Source: Amylostereum areolatum
Lineage: Eukaryota > Basidiomycota > Agaricomycetes > Russulales > Stereaceae
Length of the DNA stretch: 64,000 bases
Assembly: GCA_012932865.1 (NCBI GenBank)
Contig: SAXG01000104.1
Coordinates: forward strand, 42,426 to 106,425
Direction: 5' to 3'
Below, piece by piece: positions 22,572-32,769 of the stretch (its first letter is position 1; the number at the start of each line of letters is the position of its first letter). The translations under genes were made by a program, and so were the position numbers. The notes beneath the pieces are model-generated. The model ran no database searches. It worked only from the letters and a program-made list of their open reading frames with translations, and had not been told where the DNA came from.

Positions 22572-25107
22572 CTACTCATCATTATAGTCAATCAATGCAG
22601 CAGGAACACCGGGGGCGGGCAGCACCGACAAAGGGCCTGTTCTAGACAGATAAATGAGTGGAATGGATTGAAAAGCTAGGGAAACAACTTACAAAGCCGC
22701 CGTGTACAAACCGGACATGAAGCTGTGGTAGAACGGGGGGCGAGTGTTCTCCATCTCGTTCAAAGTGGCAATATGGCCACCGTACACATCCAGGTATGTC
22801 CCCGCCGAGAAATCGGACTTGACATGATGCCCGGATCGACGCTCGTGCAGAGATGCGTAAACCTACACAAGGATAAGCAAAGGTTTATCATATTGAGATC
22901 AAAATGAGTCACTCACCGCTGTAAATGCCAGTGCAACCATTGCCTTCGGGAGCTCGATGCGACGCTCATTAGTTACCGAGTCAATTGTAAACGGGAGCCT
23001 ATCGCGGAAGCCGTCCGGAATTCCCTTTGCGAAAATGGTCTGGTGAAGAATTGTGATCCCGATTGGGTGACGGTAAGGTTGACCACGGCGCACAGCCCCA
23101 GTCAACCCATCCTACAGTATGATACTATAAGTCAGTAGAAACCCACAGAGACATGACCAGTGAAAACACACCGGAGAGTTGCGACGGAATATGTAGTTAT
23201 AATCCCGGACAGCGAAAGCTACTGCCGCTTGACTCTGCTCCCCTTCAGGAAGCAGGTTGTACATTCCGACGATGTGATTGTCGCTGGATTCCTTGAACTT
23301 CAAGCGAAAGATACCAATGCGAGCGATGGGCTAGTACAAAATGGTCTGAGAACCGTGCTGCCAGGAAAAATCCAAACTGACTTACCAAGGGAATGAGACG
23401 GTTGATGTACCCGGGTTCCTGGAGCAAACGGCGGTGCATGTCGATACAGACATCGCGGAGAGACGCCGCTCGGATCAGTGCATTGCGCGAGAATGTCTCA
23501 CTGAGCGTCGCATCGGGAAACCCGTGGACTAGAAGGATCTCGTATATAATCTGAACGAAAGCGCCGCGGATTCCAAGTTGAACGATGTGCGATTGCACTC
23601 GAAGTGACATCCGCTGATGTGGGCCTCCCAGCACCAAGTTTGTATTCTCCGGAAACTCGCCTCCGACCGTTGCTGGTGGAAGGTTGATCACGCCGGCCGC
23701 TAGAGGACCTTCAGCATCAGAGACAAATCGGTCGCCTATGAGACCTAAAATTCGCCAAAGGTATCTCTGGCGGACATTACCTCCAGTGGTATCTTCGTTA
23801 ACTTGGACCTGCTCTCCGAGGGCAGCATCAACAGCTGTGACAGGAAGAGCCGTGGAAGGAGCCGTGGCAGGAGGAGGAGCCGTGGCGGCGGCGGCGGCAG
23901 CGGCAGCGGCAGCGGGTGGAGCGGCGGCAGCGGCGGCGGCAGCGGATGGAGCGGCGGCAGCGGTGGCAGAAGCAGCGGTAGTGGCAGCGGATGGGGCAGC
24001 GGCAGCGGTGGTGGCAGCGGCAGCGGATGGAACGGCGGCGGGGACAGAAACAGGAATGGGTGGAGGAAGAGGAGCCGAGACCGGGGCAACAGGAGGGACG
24101 GCGGACGGAGGAGAAGGAGCTGTGTTAGAAGTCGACGGTCCCGCAACGGCTTGAGGGGCATCGAGGCGACTCAGGCAAGGATCAATGGGAACGAAAGATG
24201 GGCTTGAAGACGCAGCCGAATTTGCACTGGAGAGCCATGTAGGACGCTATAGTATCCGTTAGCATGCTGCACTTGAGGAGGTTAAGGACAACACATACCT
24301 CGAGGTTCACCTGACGCTGGAACTGCGTCGGGTTCGTCTTCGCCAACTCGTCCCCGTCGTCATCTTCGATCGCGTCAAAATCGTCTTCGGAGAGCGGCGA
24401 GAGGCCGTTATCGTCGTCATCGTCGTTTTCGTCCTACAAACAAATCCGTCAATCAGCAACTCGGAACCTGATACAAAGTGAAAGTTATGTACCTCAATCA
24501 TGGCAACACCTGTGTGACCCGAGGTAACCGCCTTTGCCTTGCCTTTCGTCCCGTCCACGTAGAGCTTGAGTGCAACCGGTGGAAGCTCGTCCTCTTGAAG
24601 AACAAGCTGAGGAGCGCGCGCTAAAGAAAGTGGAACGACAATGTCAGCCCGTGGGAACACACGCGATTGAACGCGAACGTACTCACACTTCCGAGTTTTT
24701 GACTTCTTCGCCGCTGGGCCATTGGCCTGAACACCTTTCCCCCCCTTTCGTTTCTTGCCCGCAGCTAAAGGAGGGAAGTGTGAGCGTCGGAAGACACCAA
24801 CAAAGACAGCAATACAACATACCGGCAGTAACAGGCTCGGATGCAACATCTATTTCGGCCACGGCCCACGGAGCCAGCGGAAAAAAAAATGGTAAGTGGT
24901 CTGTGATTCGATGGGAAAAGCTATTGACGTACCATCCACAGGAGCTTGCTCTCGCTGTAATTGCGCTGCAGCGGCAGCCTTCGACGCCTTGGTGCGAGCA
25001 CGAGTAGCAGCAGCCTTCTGCGCTGGCGAGAGTGCCGCGCTGGCGGTCCCAGAGGCCGAGGAAGTGTTGCGCTGCGACGTTCTCAATGTGCGTGACTGGT
25101 AACTCAT
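22572..25107 (-). CDS. DUF6532-domain protein carried by the transposon
   Basis: A multi-exon protein of basidiomycete type. The N-terminus (MSYQSRTLRTSQRN) is Ala/Lys-rich. It is followed by basic blocks (KKRKGGKG, AKKSKTRK) that look nuclear and an acidic stretch (DENDDDDDNG...DAIEDDDGDE). A long Ala/Pro tract is encoded by GCN triplet repeats. The C-terminal third matches what I know of DUF6532: KAMVALAFTAVYASLHERRSG, then FSAGTYLDVYGGHIATL and FYHSFMSGLY. The domain has no assigned activity. A last exon after a 65-70 base intron adds TGPLSVLPAPG...DYNDE. Its position inside the element, head-to-head with the transposase, suggests a transposition accessory or a captured host gene; that is inference. 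Confidence 0.7.
23846..24060 (-). repeat. GCN trinucleotide-rich, poly-Ala-coding low-complexity DNA
   Basis: Imperfect GGC/AGC/GCG triplets encode runs of Ala with scattered Pro, Ser and Thr in the DUF6532 protein. Such tracts are prone to length change. Confidence 0.75.
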
Positions 25108-25423
25108 GCCGTTGACGGGGGGGACGGAAAAGAAAAAGAGGGGAGAAGGAAAGTGGGGAAGAGGAAGAAGAGCGAGGATGCCTGTCGACACGGCGAGGTG
25201 AGCGTACAAATATAAGTCCTGCGCCGTTTGCTGACATGGCCGTAGGTTTCGTAATAGTGCGGGCTCTGCGGAGCGTGAGCACTCTCACGTCTGGTGGGGT
25301 CTTGGTGAGTTTTAGACGGACTTGGTGAATTTAGGCGGCTGATTTCCTCCGCGCATAGTGAAATTGGATATAACGCACCCTTCTCTCCTCCACATCACGA
25401 CCTCCAACACACGCTGTATCCTC
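25108..25423. promoter_or_regulatory. Divergent promoter region inside the Plavaka element
   Basis: 316 bases lie between the start codons of the DUF6532 gene (-) and the transposase (+), so both promoters must fit here. No clear TATA box was seen for the transposase. Confidence 0.45.
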
Positions 25424-28400
25424 ATGGCGTATCAGCTGCCCACAGCCAAGGCTTCCGTAGTTTGCAACGGATGCAGCAAAAACTTCTCGCCGCGCGGGCG
25501 TACAAACCACTGGAGACAGACTGCGCGCGAGGAATGCAAAGCTGCTCACACCGCATACCAGGCTCTTCAAGAAAGCCTGTTCCCCGGTCTTATGGCACCG
25601 CCAAATCCTCAAGTTGCGGAGAACCTATCAGCAGAGAACACGGGCGTCGGCGCAGACTACTTTTCGGAAAGTTATACACCTGCCGAACTCGGACTCGACA
25701 ATCCAGCTGGCAACACTGCCGATAATCCTCGTGCAACTCCTATGGATGTCGACAATGTTTTTCCGGCTCCTATGTCGGTCTCTGACAGGAATCAAGGAAC
25801 CACGGAAGAAGATGAAGCGGAGGAAGAGGAGGATGTGCGAAACTTTGAGGAGCTCGGGCGCGTCTTGGAGCCCGTAATCAACCCGAATGCACCCCAATCG
25901 GCGCCAGGAGAACTGCCTGCAGACGAACTAGCGGCTCCGCAAGATACTTCTGGCCGCCTCTTTACACCCGAAGAACGGCAACGTGTTGAAGGAAAGCTCT
26001 GGGTGCACCCGACGATCGTGCCGTTCCCGAGCGAGAGCGCTGGCGCACCTCTCACTTTAGAGGTATCTGCGTCACAGTACGACACTCTGCGTTCGCATTT
26101 GGAATCTGGGAGTGCGGGAAACATCTGGGCACCGTTCAAGTCGAAACTCGACTGGTCCATGGCTTACTGGGCCAAAACACGTGGGCCAACATCGACCGCG
26201 GTCTCTGAGCTCCTCCAGATGGACGAGGTATGCATCCAATTGCCAGTGATCACGCGTCAAGTTCAATGCTCATTACCCTCTTTTACTTAGCTTGCCGAGA
26301 AACTCGACCTCTCATTCTGCTCGTCGGCTCAGCTCAACAAGATCATCGACGAACAACTGCCTGGTCGGCCGAAGTTCACGATGGAGGAGATCCAGGTCGG
26401 TGGCGAGAACTTTGAGGTGTACTTTCGCGACATTGTTCCTTGCATCCGCGCGCTGTACGGCGACCCCGAATTTGCGCAACACCTGATCACGGTCCCGGAG
26501 CGCCACTACCAAGATGCCGACATGACGATTCGGATGTACGATGAGATGAACACGGGCACTTGGTGGTGGAACGTGCAGGTGCTTGGCATCATCTTCTACG
26601 GTTCCCTCCTCCGACCTAACACAAATTTTCTCTTCCGCAGACAAGCATTGAGGCAAAACTCCCTGGCGCAACAATCATCCCCCTCATCATATCATCAGAC
26701 AAGACTCAGCTCACGCTCTTTCACGGGAAGACAGCATACCCGGTCTACATGACAATCGGAAACATCCCGAAGGACATCCGTCGCAAGCCCTCCCGTCGGG
26801 CGCAAGTCCTCATTGGCTACCTGCCCACAGCAAAACTGGACCACATCTCCAACAAGGCTGCCCGACGCCGTGCAACCGGCAACATTTTCCATGAGTGCAT
26901 GCGTCGGATTCTTGCACCCATCAAGGACATCGGAGAAACCGGAATCGCCATGGTCAGCGGTGATGGCGTTTGGCGTCGCTGTCATCCCATCTATGCTATA
27001 TTCGTTGGGGATTATCCGGAGCAGGTTCTTGTGACGGCAACACTCTATGGTGACTGTCCAAGATGTCCGATTCTGCACGCTCTTCTCGGAGAGTACGATG
27101 ATGACACAGACCTCGATTTCCGTGATGCCGACGACGCATTGGACGTCTTTGAACTGGCCGATGGTGATCCCACAACCTACCACGCTGCATGTCGTGAGGC
27201 GCGCCTCCGCCCTATCTTCCATCCGTTCTGGGAAGATTTGCCCTATGTAAACATCTTTGCCTCATGCACACCCGATATCCTCCACCAGATGTATCAAGGA
27301 GTCATCAAGCATGTCATTGCATGGATTTCGGACCCGCAAGCATTTGGGCCCGACGAAATTGATGCCCGTTGTCATCGGATGCCACCCAACCACCACGCTC
27401 GCCTCTTCACACATGGGATCAGCTCGCTTGTCCGGGTGTCGGGTACAGAGCACAAGCACATCGCGCGCATTCTCCTTGGTCTGATTGCAGATCTTCCTCT
27501 CCCAGATGGCCGCAGTCCTGCCCGCCTCATCCGCGCCGTTCGAGGAATTCTCGACTTCCTCTACCTTGCCCAATATCCATCCCATACCGATGAAACCCTT
27601 GCGCAGATGGACGATGCTCTTCGGCGCTTCCACGACAATAAATCGATCTTCATTGATCTCGGAATCCGGCTGGATTTCAACCTTCCGAAAGTTCATGGTG
27701 CACGGCACTACTCGCCAAGCATCGTGCTCTTCGGTACAACAGATAACAGCAACACGGAGCAATCGGAACGCCTGCACATCGACTTTGCGAAAGACGCGTA
27801 CAGGGCTACCAACCGAAAAGATGAATATCCACAAATGACGGCATGGCTCGAACGTCGCGAGAAGGTCAACGCGCATGCGGCGTTCATTCAGTGGCGCTCT
27901 TCGGGGCACCCTCCTATCACTTCGGAACGGACACCAGAGGTGCACCTTCACATGCACACCCAGATGACGAAACATCCAACACTCCCAGCCGTCTCGTTCG
28001 ATCGACTCCATGAACTGTACGGCGCCGTTGACTTTTCCGATGCACTCGCAGCATTCATTGTCAAGTGTAACTACCCAGATCTCGGTCCTGGGCCCGCGCG
28101 TCACGAAGCTGATAACACACTCATCCCGACCAGACCTATCGCCGTGTATCACAAGATTAAGCTCTGGAATCACGACGCTCTGCAACGCGAGGACGGAAAA
28201 GACGAGCAAGATGCTGTCCATGTTCGCCCTCAGCGGCGGGACACCCGTGGACGTATCGTTCCCGGTCGGTTTGACACCGTGTTGGTTAAATCGGGAGCTG
28301 GAGGTGCTCGCGGCGTAGCAGGTGAGCTTTGCTGCTCGTCTGAGATTTCACCGCTGACCGGTCATGACCAAGGCTACCGCGTCGCACAAGTGCGCGTGGT

Positions 28401-28731
28401 CTTCCGACTATCTGCCAAGACGGCCGACACCGTCTACCTACCCACACGTCCGACACCCCCACAACACCTTGCCTACATCGAGTGGTTCACGCCGTTCGCA
28501 AAGGAGCCAGAAGATGACACACAGATGTACCGTGTGTCTCGTTCCGTGCACAATGGGCGACGCGACGCCGAAATCATCCCTATCGAAGACATCCAACGGA
28601 GTGTCCAGCTCTTCCCGCGTTTCGGTGCGACCGCTCCCCGTCATTGGACAAGCTATAATGTCCTTGAGGAGTGTACTAAATTCCGTGTCAGCTCATTCCT
28701 CGATCACCATACATACAGGACCGTATTTTAG
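25424..28731 (+). CDS. Plavaka-family transposase
   Basis: A DDE transposase that would cut and join the element's ends. The start is MAYQLPTAKASVVCNGCSK; the further upstream in-frame codon is GTG. A CxxC...H...C finger (CNGCSKNFSPRGRTNHW) sits at the N-terminus, followed by an acidic linker. The core begins at IIPLIISSDKTQLTLF, then YPVYMTIGNIPKDIRRKPS, FASCTPDILHQMYQGVIKH and FGTTDNSNTEQSERLHIDF. These give candidate catalytic Asp (SSDKT), Asp (TPDIL) and Glu (NTEQSE). Introns lie near 26228-26290, 26577-26640 and, in frame, 28322-28372. No disabling mutation is visible. Confidence 0.88.
28322..28372 (+). other. In-frame 51-base intron near the transposase C-terminus
   Basis: GTGAGC donor, GCTGAC branch-like site and CCAAG acceptor, stop-free and divisible by three. 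Splicing would join GARGVAG to YRVAQVRVVF. Confidence 0.55.
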
Positions 28732-28865
28732 CCCGAGAGTCCGTACAATGACAATGTGTGTAACCTCTAAAAACCTCGGACTTGACTTAGACACCTTTTG
28801 ACGTACTAGACCGCCTTAGAGGGCACCATCTAAACGGCACGCTAATTAGAGGACCTTGGCGCGGC

Positions 28866-28891
28866 ATTTGCGGGAGAGGCTTTCCCTGATG
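28866..28891. repeat. Right terminal inverted repeat of the Plavaka element
   Basis: Ends GAGAGGCTTTCCCTGATG, followed by AC as on the left flank. The final CCTGATG is the same as the right end of the MITE. Confidence 0.7.
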
Positions 28892-29338
28892 ACGTTGGAT
28901 ATATTGCTCTTTGTATCTAGTAGAGATGCGCTCGCAAATCTGTATCCATCCTATGTTATTACTTTCCTCATTGAACGCCTACGCGTTGTCCTTGGCTCTG
29001 ATGAACAAGGGCTGCCAACGAATAAGGAAGGACGCGTCCGCATCAACCTTGAATTGAATGAGTACGGTAAGATCCTCGGCGGAGAACTCTTTCGTGTTGC
29101 GACTAACCGGCACCCCAGAACGACGGCATTCAAAAGCTGAAAATCGCGAACTCGTTTGTCACGCCGTTGGCTCTCTATCCAGTTCGTTCAGCACCAAAGC
29201 CTGCCGAGCAGGATCTGCCACTGAAAACTCACATCATGCATGGTCCATATGCTCGCGATTCACTAGAGAAATGGCAATCAGAAGCTGAAAATAATGACCT
29301 CGTTCTTGCCATCGGCGGTCTGTCGATGTTCGTTAGCG
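28892..29338 (+). other. Flank of the transposon; coding-like stretch, unrecognised
   Basis: Open segments on the plus strand (KLKIANSFVTPLALYPVRSA, then GPYARDSLEKWQSEAEN) look protein-like but carry no start and no known domain. They may be a remnant of a gene cut by the insertion, or chance. The stretch runs into the 3' end of the convergent F-box gene. Confidence 0.3.
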
Positions 29339-31537
29339 TCAGAGACAACAGATAAAGCTACGAGAGTAAAAACCGACAATGTCCGATACCCATACAATCG
29401 CGTCGTCCGTGAGCATATACTGCTGTCTCCCGGACCCGTCGTACAACGGCAGCGCCCGCTGCGAGAGGGTGTACGGAAGGGTCGTATCCGACAGACGGTA
29501 GTCCTTGAGCAAACGCTGCTGCGATGCGACCACCTTCCCAAATGGACTGGGACCGTGCGTGGCGCCGGAGAGGCACTTCTTGCGGGAGACACGGGTGGGA
29601 TGAAAGTCCAGGACCTCCAGGAGAGCGTAGTCGTGGGCATCTCCCGGCATGGACGCGGGACGGTGCACGGCGAGCTGGCGGGTGCCGCACGTCGTGTGAC
29701 CTTGCAAGGGGAACCTTCGAAGCGGGCCCTTGCAGGAGGCCTCCTCGTTGTCGATGATGCGACAGCCGGTTCGGCCCCACGCTTCCCAGGGCACGTCGAT
29801 TCGGCCAGAAGGGGCTTTGGGATAGGACGAGATGCACGCCAGAAGCGTACGCGCTGGCACGAAGACGTCGAGGGAGATCTGGGTTCCATCGGAAGAGAAC
29901 TCATCCTCGTTTCCTATGCGATAGTGAACATGAAAGACCTGCTCGGAAGGATCGGGGCCAAAATGAGCTGGGGCGCCGTCCGCCGTCCCGGGAAACGAGG
30001 GGCACGTCGAGGGAAAGTCCAGGTTCATCAGTTCATAGTCGAAGGAGACTTGAGGGAAGTGGAACACGAAGGCGGGGGGAGCATTGCGTTGATGGATGTC
30101 AAACACGAGGAAAACGACGAGGCCGTTGGGCCCGAAATCATCGTAGCCTGCGTCTCCTTTCACGACAATTTCGTTCACGTAGCGCTGGTGCGATGCGAAG
30201 ACCAAAATGTAATTTTCATCCAGAAAGCGGAGATGAGGACTTTGGAATGTCTAAACACGCACAAATGGATCAACAAGGGCAAAATATCGATTGAAGCTGC
30301 ACGAGTACGAACCCATTTGTTCACTAGACGGGATGACTTCCAGTTATATATACGACACCCTCCGAATGAATCGCCGTAGCCGAAGTATGAGCTGTAAATC
30401 TCGAAGCCTGAGGTGGACACACGGAACGCGGACAAGGGAATGGGGAAGGGAGAGATCAAGGCGTCTGCGTGTTGCTGACCAGTCTTCAAAGACAGAATGT
30501 GCGCATATGTGTTCACGGAGACACATCAGGAAAAACCTCCCTTACTAAAATCAACAAATCCAGCAAATTAGCGCTAGTTAGAGGGGGACCTTCCTAAAGT
30601 GAACTAACAGGCTCTATTCTCACAAAACCCCGTACACATTTCGATGCACCGTCGTCGACATTGACCTCATATTTGCACTTCAAATACATAGTTGAGGCCA
30701 GAAGGGTGACAGGGACCTACGTCGACGTAGTGCCTTGCAGGTTGGCAGCGGGAACAGGGAATTAGGAAGGTCCCCCTCTAATTAGTAGATTTTTAGTAAG
30801 GGAGGTTTTTCCTGATGCACGCTCTCTGGGAAGAGAAGAGAAAGGTCGTGTCAGGATCGCTATTAGGGTCTGGAATCACGTTGAACGAACTCACCCATCC
30901 TCGACGATGTTCACAGTCGCAATGGCGCGGTGTTCGACGACGATGAGAAGGTCCTGGGAAGGATCGCATGCGAACTCCGATATGGCGAAGGGTAGATCAA
31001 CAGTCCAGCTGGCCATGTCGATTCCTCTGCACGCCGATGGAATACGATGGATTGTTAGACGCGTCTGCGGTGCTGCAGGGCCACTGGCAGCGTGAAGTGC
31101 AGTGCCAGTGATGCTGAGCCAGTGGATTAGCAGGCCGCCTATGCACGCAGTGTCGACAGAGTAATATCCGGGCGGGAATGTGATCGTGCGTTGGGTGCAC
31201 TCCGTCCAACTGAGAGAGCCCCACGCGGATTCGTACTGGAGGAGCTTTCGGCGACGCTGGGCTTTGGTCAACGACGTGTTCTTCCCGTCGACCATGCCAC
31301 ATGCACAGAGCAAGATTTTATATGCGAGGCCGTCTGTGTTATTCACAATACTGGCCATATGTCGGCAGGTCTGTGGCGGGAAGAGATGTCAGAAGGTGGA
31401 TTTCCGAGTTGGCCACCCGGCCCATGCCACGAGGTCGAGAAAATGCCACTCACCGCTCCGCAGCGAACCAATGACTTCGCATCGAGTTCCTCCAGGATAT
31501 GCACCAGGATCTCGTTAGGAAAGGCGAGGAGGGGCAT
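29339..31537 (-). pseudogene. F-box protein gene disrupted by a MITE
   Basis: Begins MPLLAFPNEILVHILEELDAKSLVRCGA, an F-box core, and splices to TCRHMASIVNN. The middle carries FACDPSQDLLIVVEH, typical of an Agaricomycete F-box family. A short intron (GTGAGT to CCCAG) ends at an exon reading GERV that is cut by the MITE after 8 bases. Beyond the MITE the exon resumes at SVNTYAHILSLKTGQQH, then FGYGDSFGGCRIYNWKSS. After a further intron comes the C-terminal region (FLDENYILVFASHQ, RIIDNEEASCKG). Deleting the MITE and one copy of the CA duplication leaves one continuous frame. No other lesion is visible, so the insertion is probably young. The product as it stands would be truncated unless the MITE is spliced out. 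Confidence 0.8.
30524..30817. mobile_element. 294-base MITE, non-autonomous relative of the Plavaka element
   Basis: The outer 27 bases are perfect inverted repeats starting CATCAGGAAAAACCTCCC. A second perfect 20-base inverted pair (TTAGAGGGGGACCTTCCTAA at 30578-30597, its complement at 30762-30781) lies inside. The flanks are both CA, a 2-base duplication. There is no coding capacity. The end sequence and the inner motif match the Plavaka element 1.6 kb away, which could supply transposase in trans. Confidence 0.88.
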
Positions 31538-32769
31538 GTGAAGCCGATTGACCTGAACGTCTCCGGAAGCGATGGTGTGGTTGAGAACGCGGCTGACGAC
31601 GTGGGTGGCTTGAAGTTGAAGGATTTAAATGAACAACGAGAAGTTGAACAATCGCACGGGAAGAGCCGTAACGTAAAGATCATGGTAAGTCACTACAAAG
31701 CAATCTGATAAGATGTACAGTTGACGGCGATGCCGCCCCAATACATTCCGAGTACAACAAAGACGAGAAGAGACGTTATCACGTCTGCCAAAGAAGAAAA
31801 GAGAAAGCATAAGAATGAAGTCGACGCAGATGGCACACCGACCGAGGAGCCCGAGCCAAGTCAGATAAAGATTCTTTCGTCATTTCTGAGCTGCTCTAAG
31901 CAGTCTCTGCACGGCAGCTTCACGTTTGGAGATTCGAGCAACAGACTACCGAGAGAAAAAGAACGTCTGATGACAGTAAGTCATGATACCATAGTGTGAT
32001 ACAAAGATACGCTCACAAGGTTAAGACCTTCCTGATGACGGTTTTCTTCTTGATCGTATGGGACACGATCGTCAATTCATCGGATACCCATCGACGCTGG
32101 AGAAGGCGTTCTCTGATTGAATTAGACAGAAGGCAGTCGTTGGAATCGCACTGACCGTATGACCACATGCAAATTTGAGACGGGTGGGCATCCGAACAGC
32201 TCTTTTGCGCCGGATGGACTTCCTGCGCCAGAACGGCCTTTTGAGCCACCTAGACTTCTTGCGCCAGATGGATTTCTTGCGTAGGTTGGCCATCTCGTTC
32301 GGGAGGTTCGATGTCGACGGAAACGGAGGGAGAGAAAGGGATACTGCGTTTCCTCGGACTCGTGGTGTGGTTATATAGGCCTTCACCGACCAACCTCCGC
32401 TTTGCTCGACCCGAGACCCGAAGGACATACAATGGATTCAGGGAAAACATAATCCTGACTGGATCCTGATAAAGGGCGGAGGCGGTGAACGCTTTGAAGT
32501 GCTCCCATGTCGCTTTGAGCACCGCTGCTAGGTTACGAGAATGGGTGAGCGGCGGGTGTTTTGGTAAATGAAGGTATGCGGTCTGTTCGGTGTTGTTGAT
32601 GCGAGAGATTCCAAACACTACTTAGTCGTTGGTCTCAGAAGGAAAATAAAAAATAAAAGACAATGCACACGCGATCACGTGCACCCGATGCAGCTCGACG
32701 CCGTCCCAAGTCGGAATCCTGCCGTCTGCTGCCAGCCCGCGAGCGAGCTCTTCCCCTTCCCACTCCGCC
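31538..32769. other. Intergenic with minisatellite and a weak Cys/His ORF
   Basis: On the minus strand 32072-32428 reads PTRLKFACGHTV near its end, similar in form to the YTLTYACGHRV start of the gene at 40.4 kb, but the rest overlaps the minisatellite. I cannot support a full gene. Confidence 0.3.
32202..32291. repeat. 18-base minisatellite, five units
   Basis: Five head-to-tail units related to TTCTTGCGCCAGATGGAT, with about 60-85% agreement between units. The unit is divisible by three and stop-free in several frames, giving hexapeptide repeats such as FLRQMD on the plus strand and WRRKSI on the minus. Confidence 0.8.

Larger units (their letters stand above)
22083..28891. mobile_element. 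Plavaka-type (EnSpm/CACTA-related) DNA transposon, complete-looking
   Basis: The two ends are imperfect inverted repeats: CATCTGTAAAAACCTCTC on the left, and CATCAGGGAAAGCCTCTC when the right end is read inward. About 19 of the first 26 positions match. Both sides are flanked by the dinucleotide AC, a likely target-site duplication. Subterminal motifs related to TTAGAGGACCTT occur inside both ends (22163-22180 inverted, 28845-28856). The element carries a transposase on the plus strand and a DUF6532 gene on the minus strand, with start codons about 320 bases apart. Neither gene has a visible stop or frameshift, so it may be recently active. The precise ends were called by comparison with the nearby MITE. 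Confidence 0.75.

Noticed and set aside
30524..30817. Long inverted repeat read as a transcription terminator or hairpin RNA
   Set aside because: The target duplication, the Plavaka-like ends and the restored exon show it is a mobile element.
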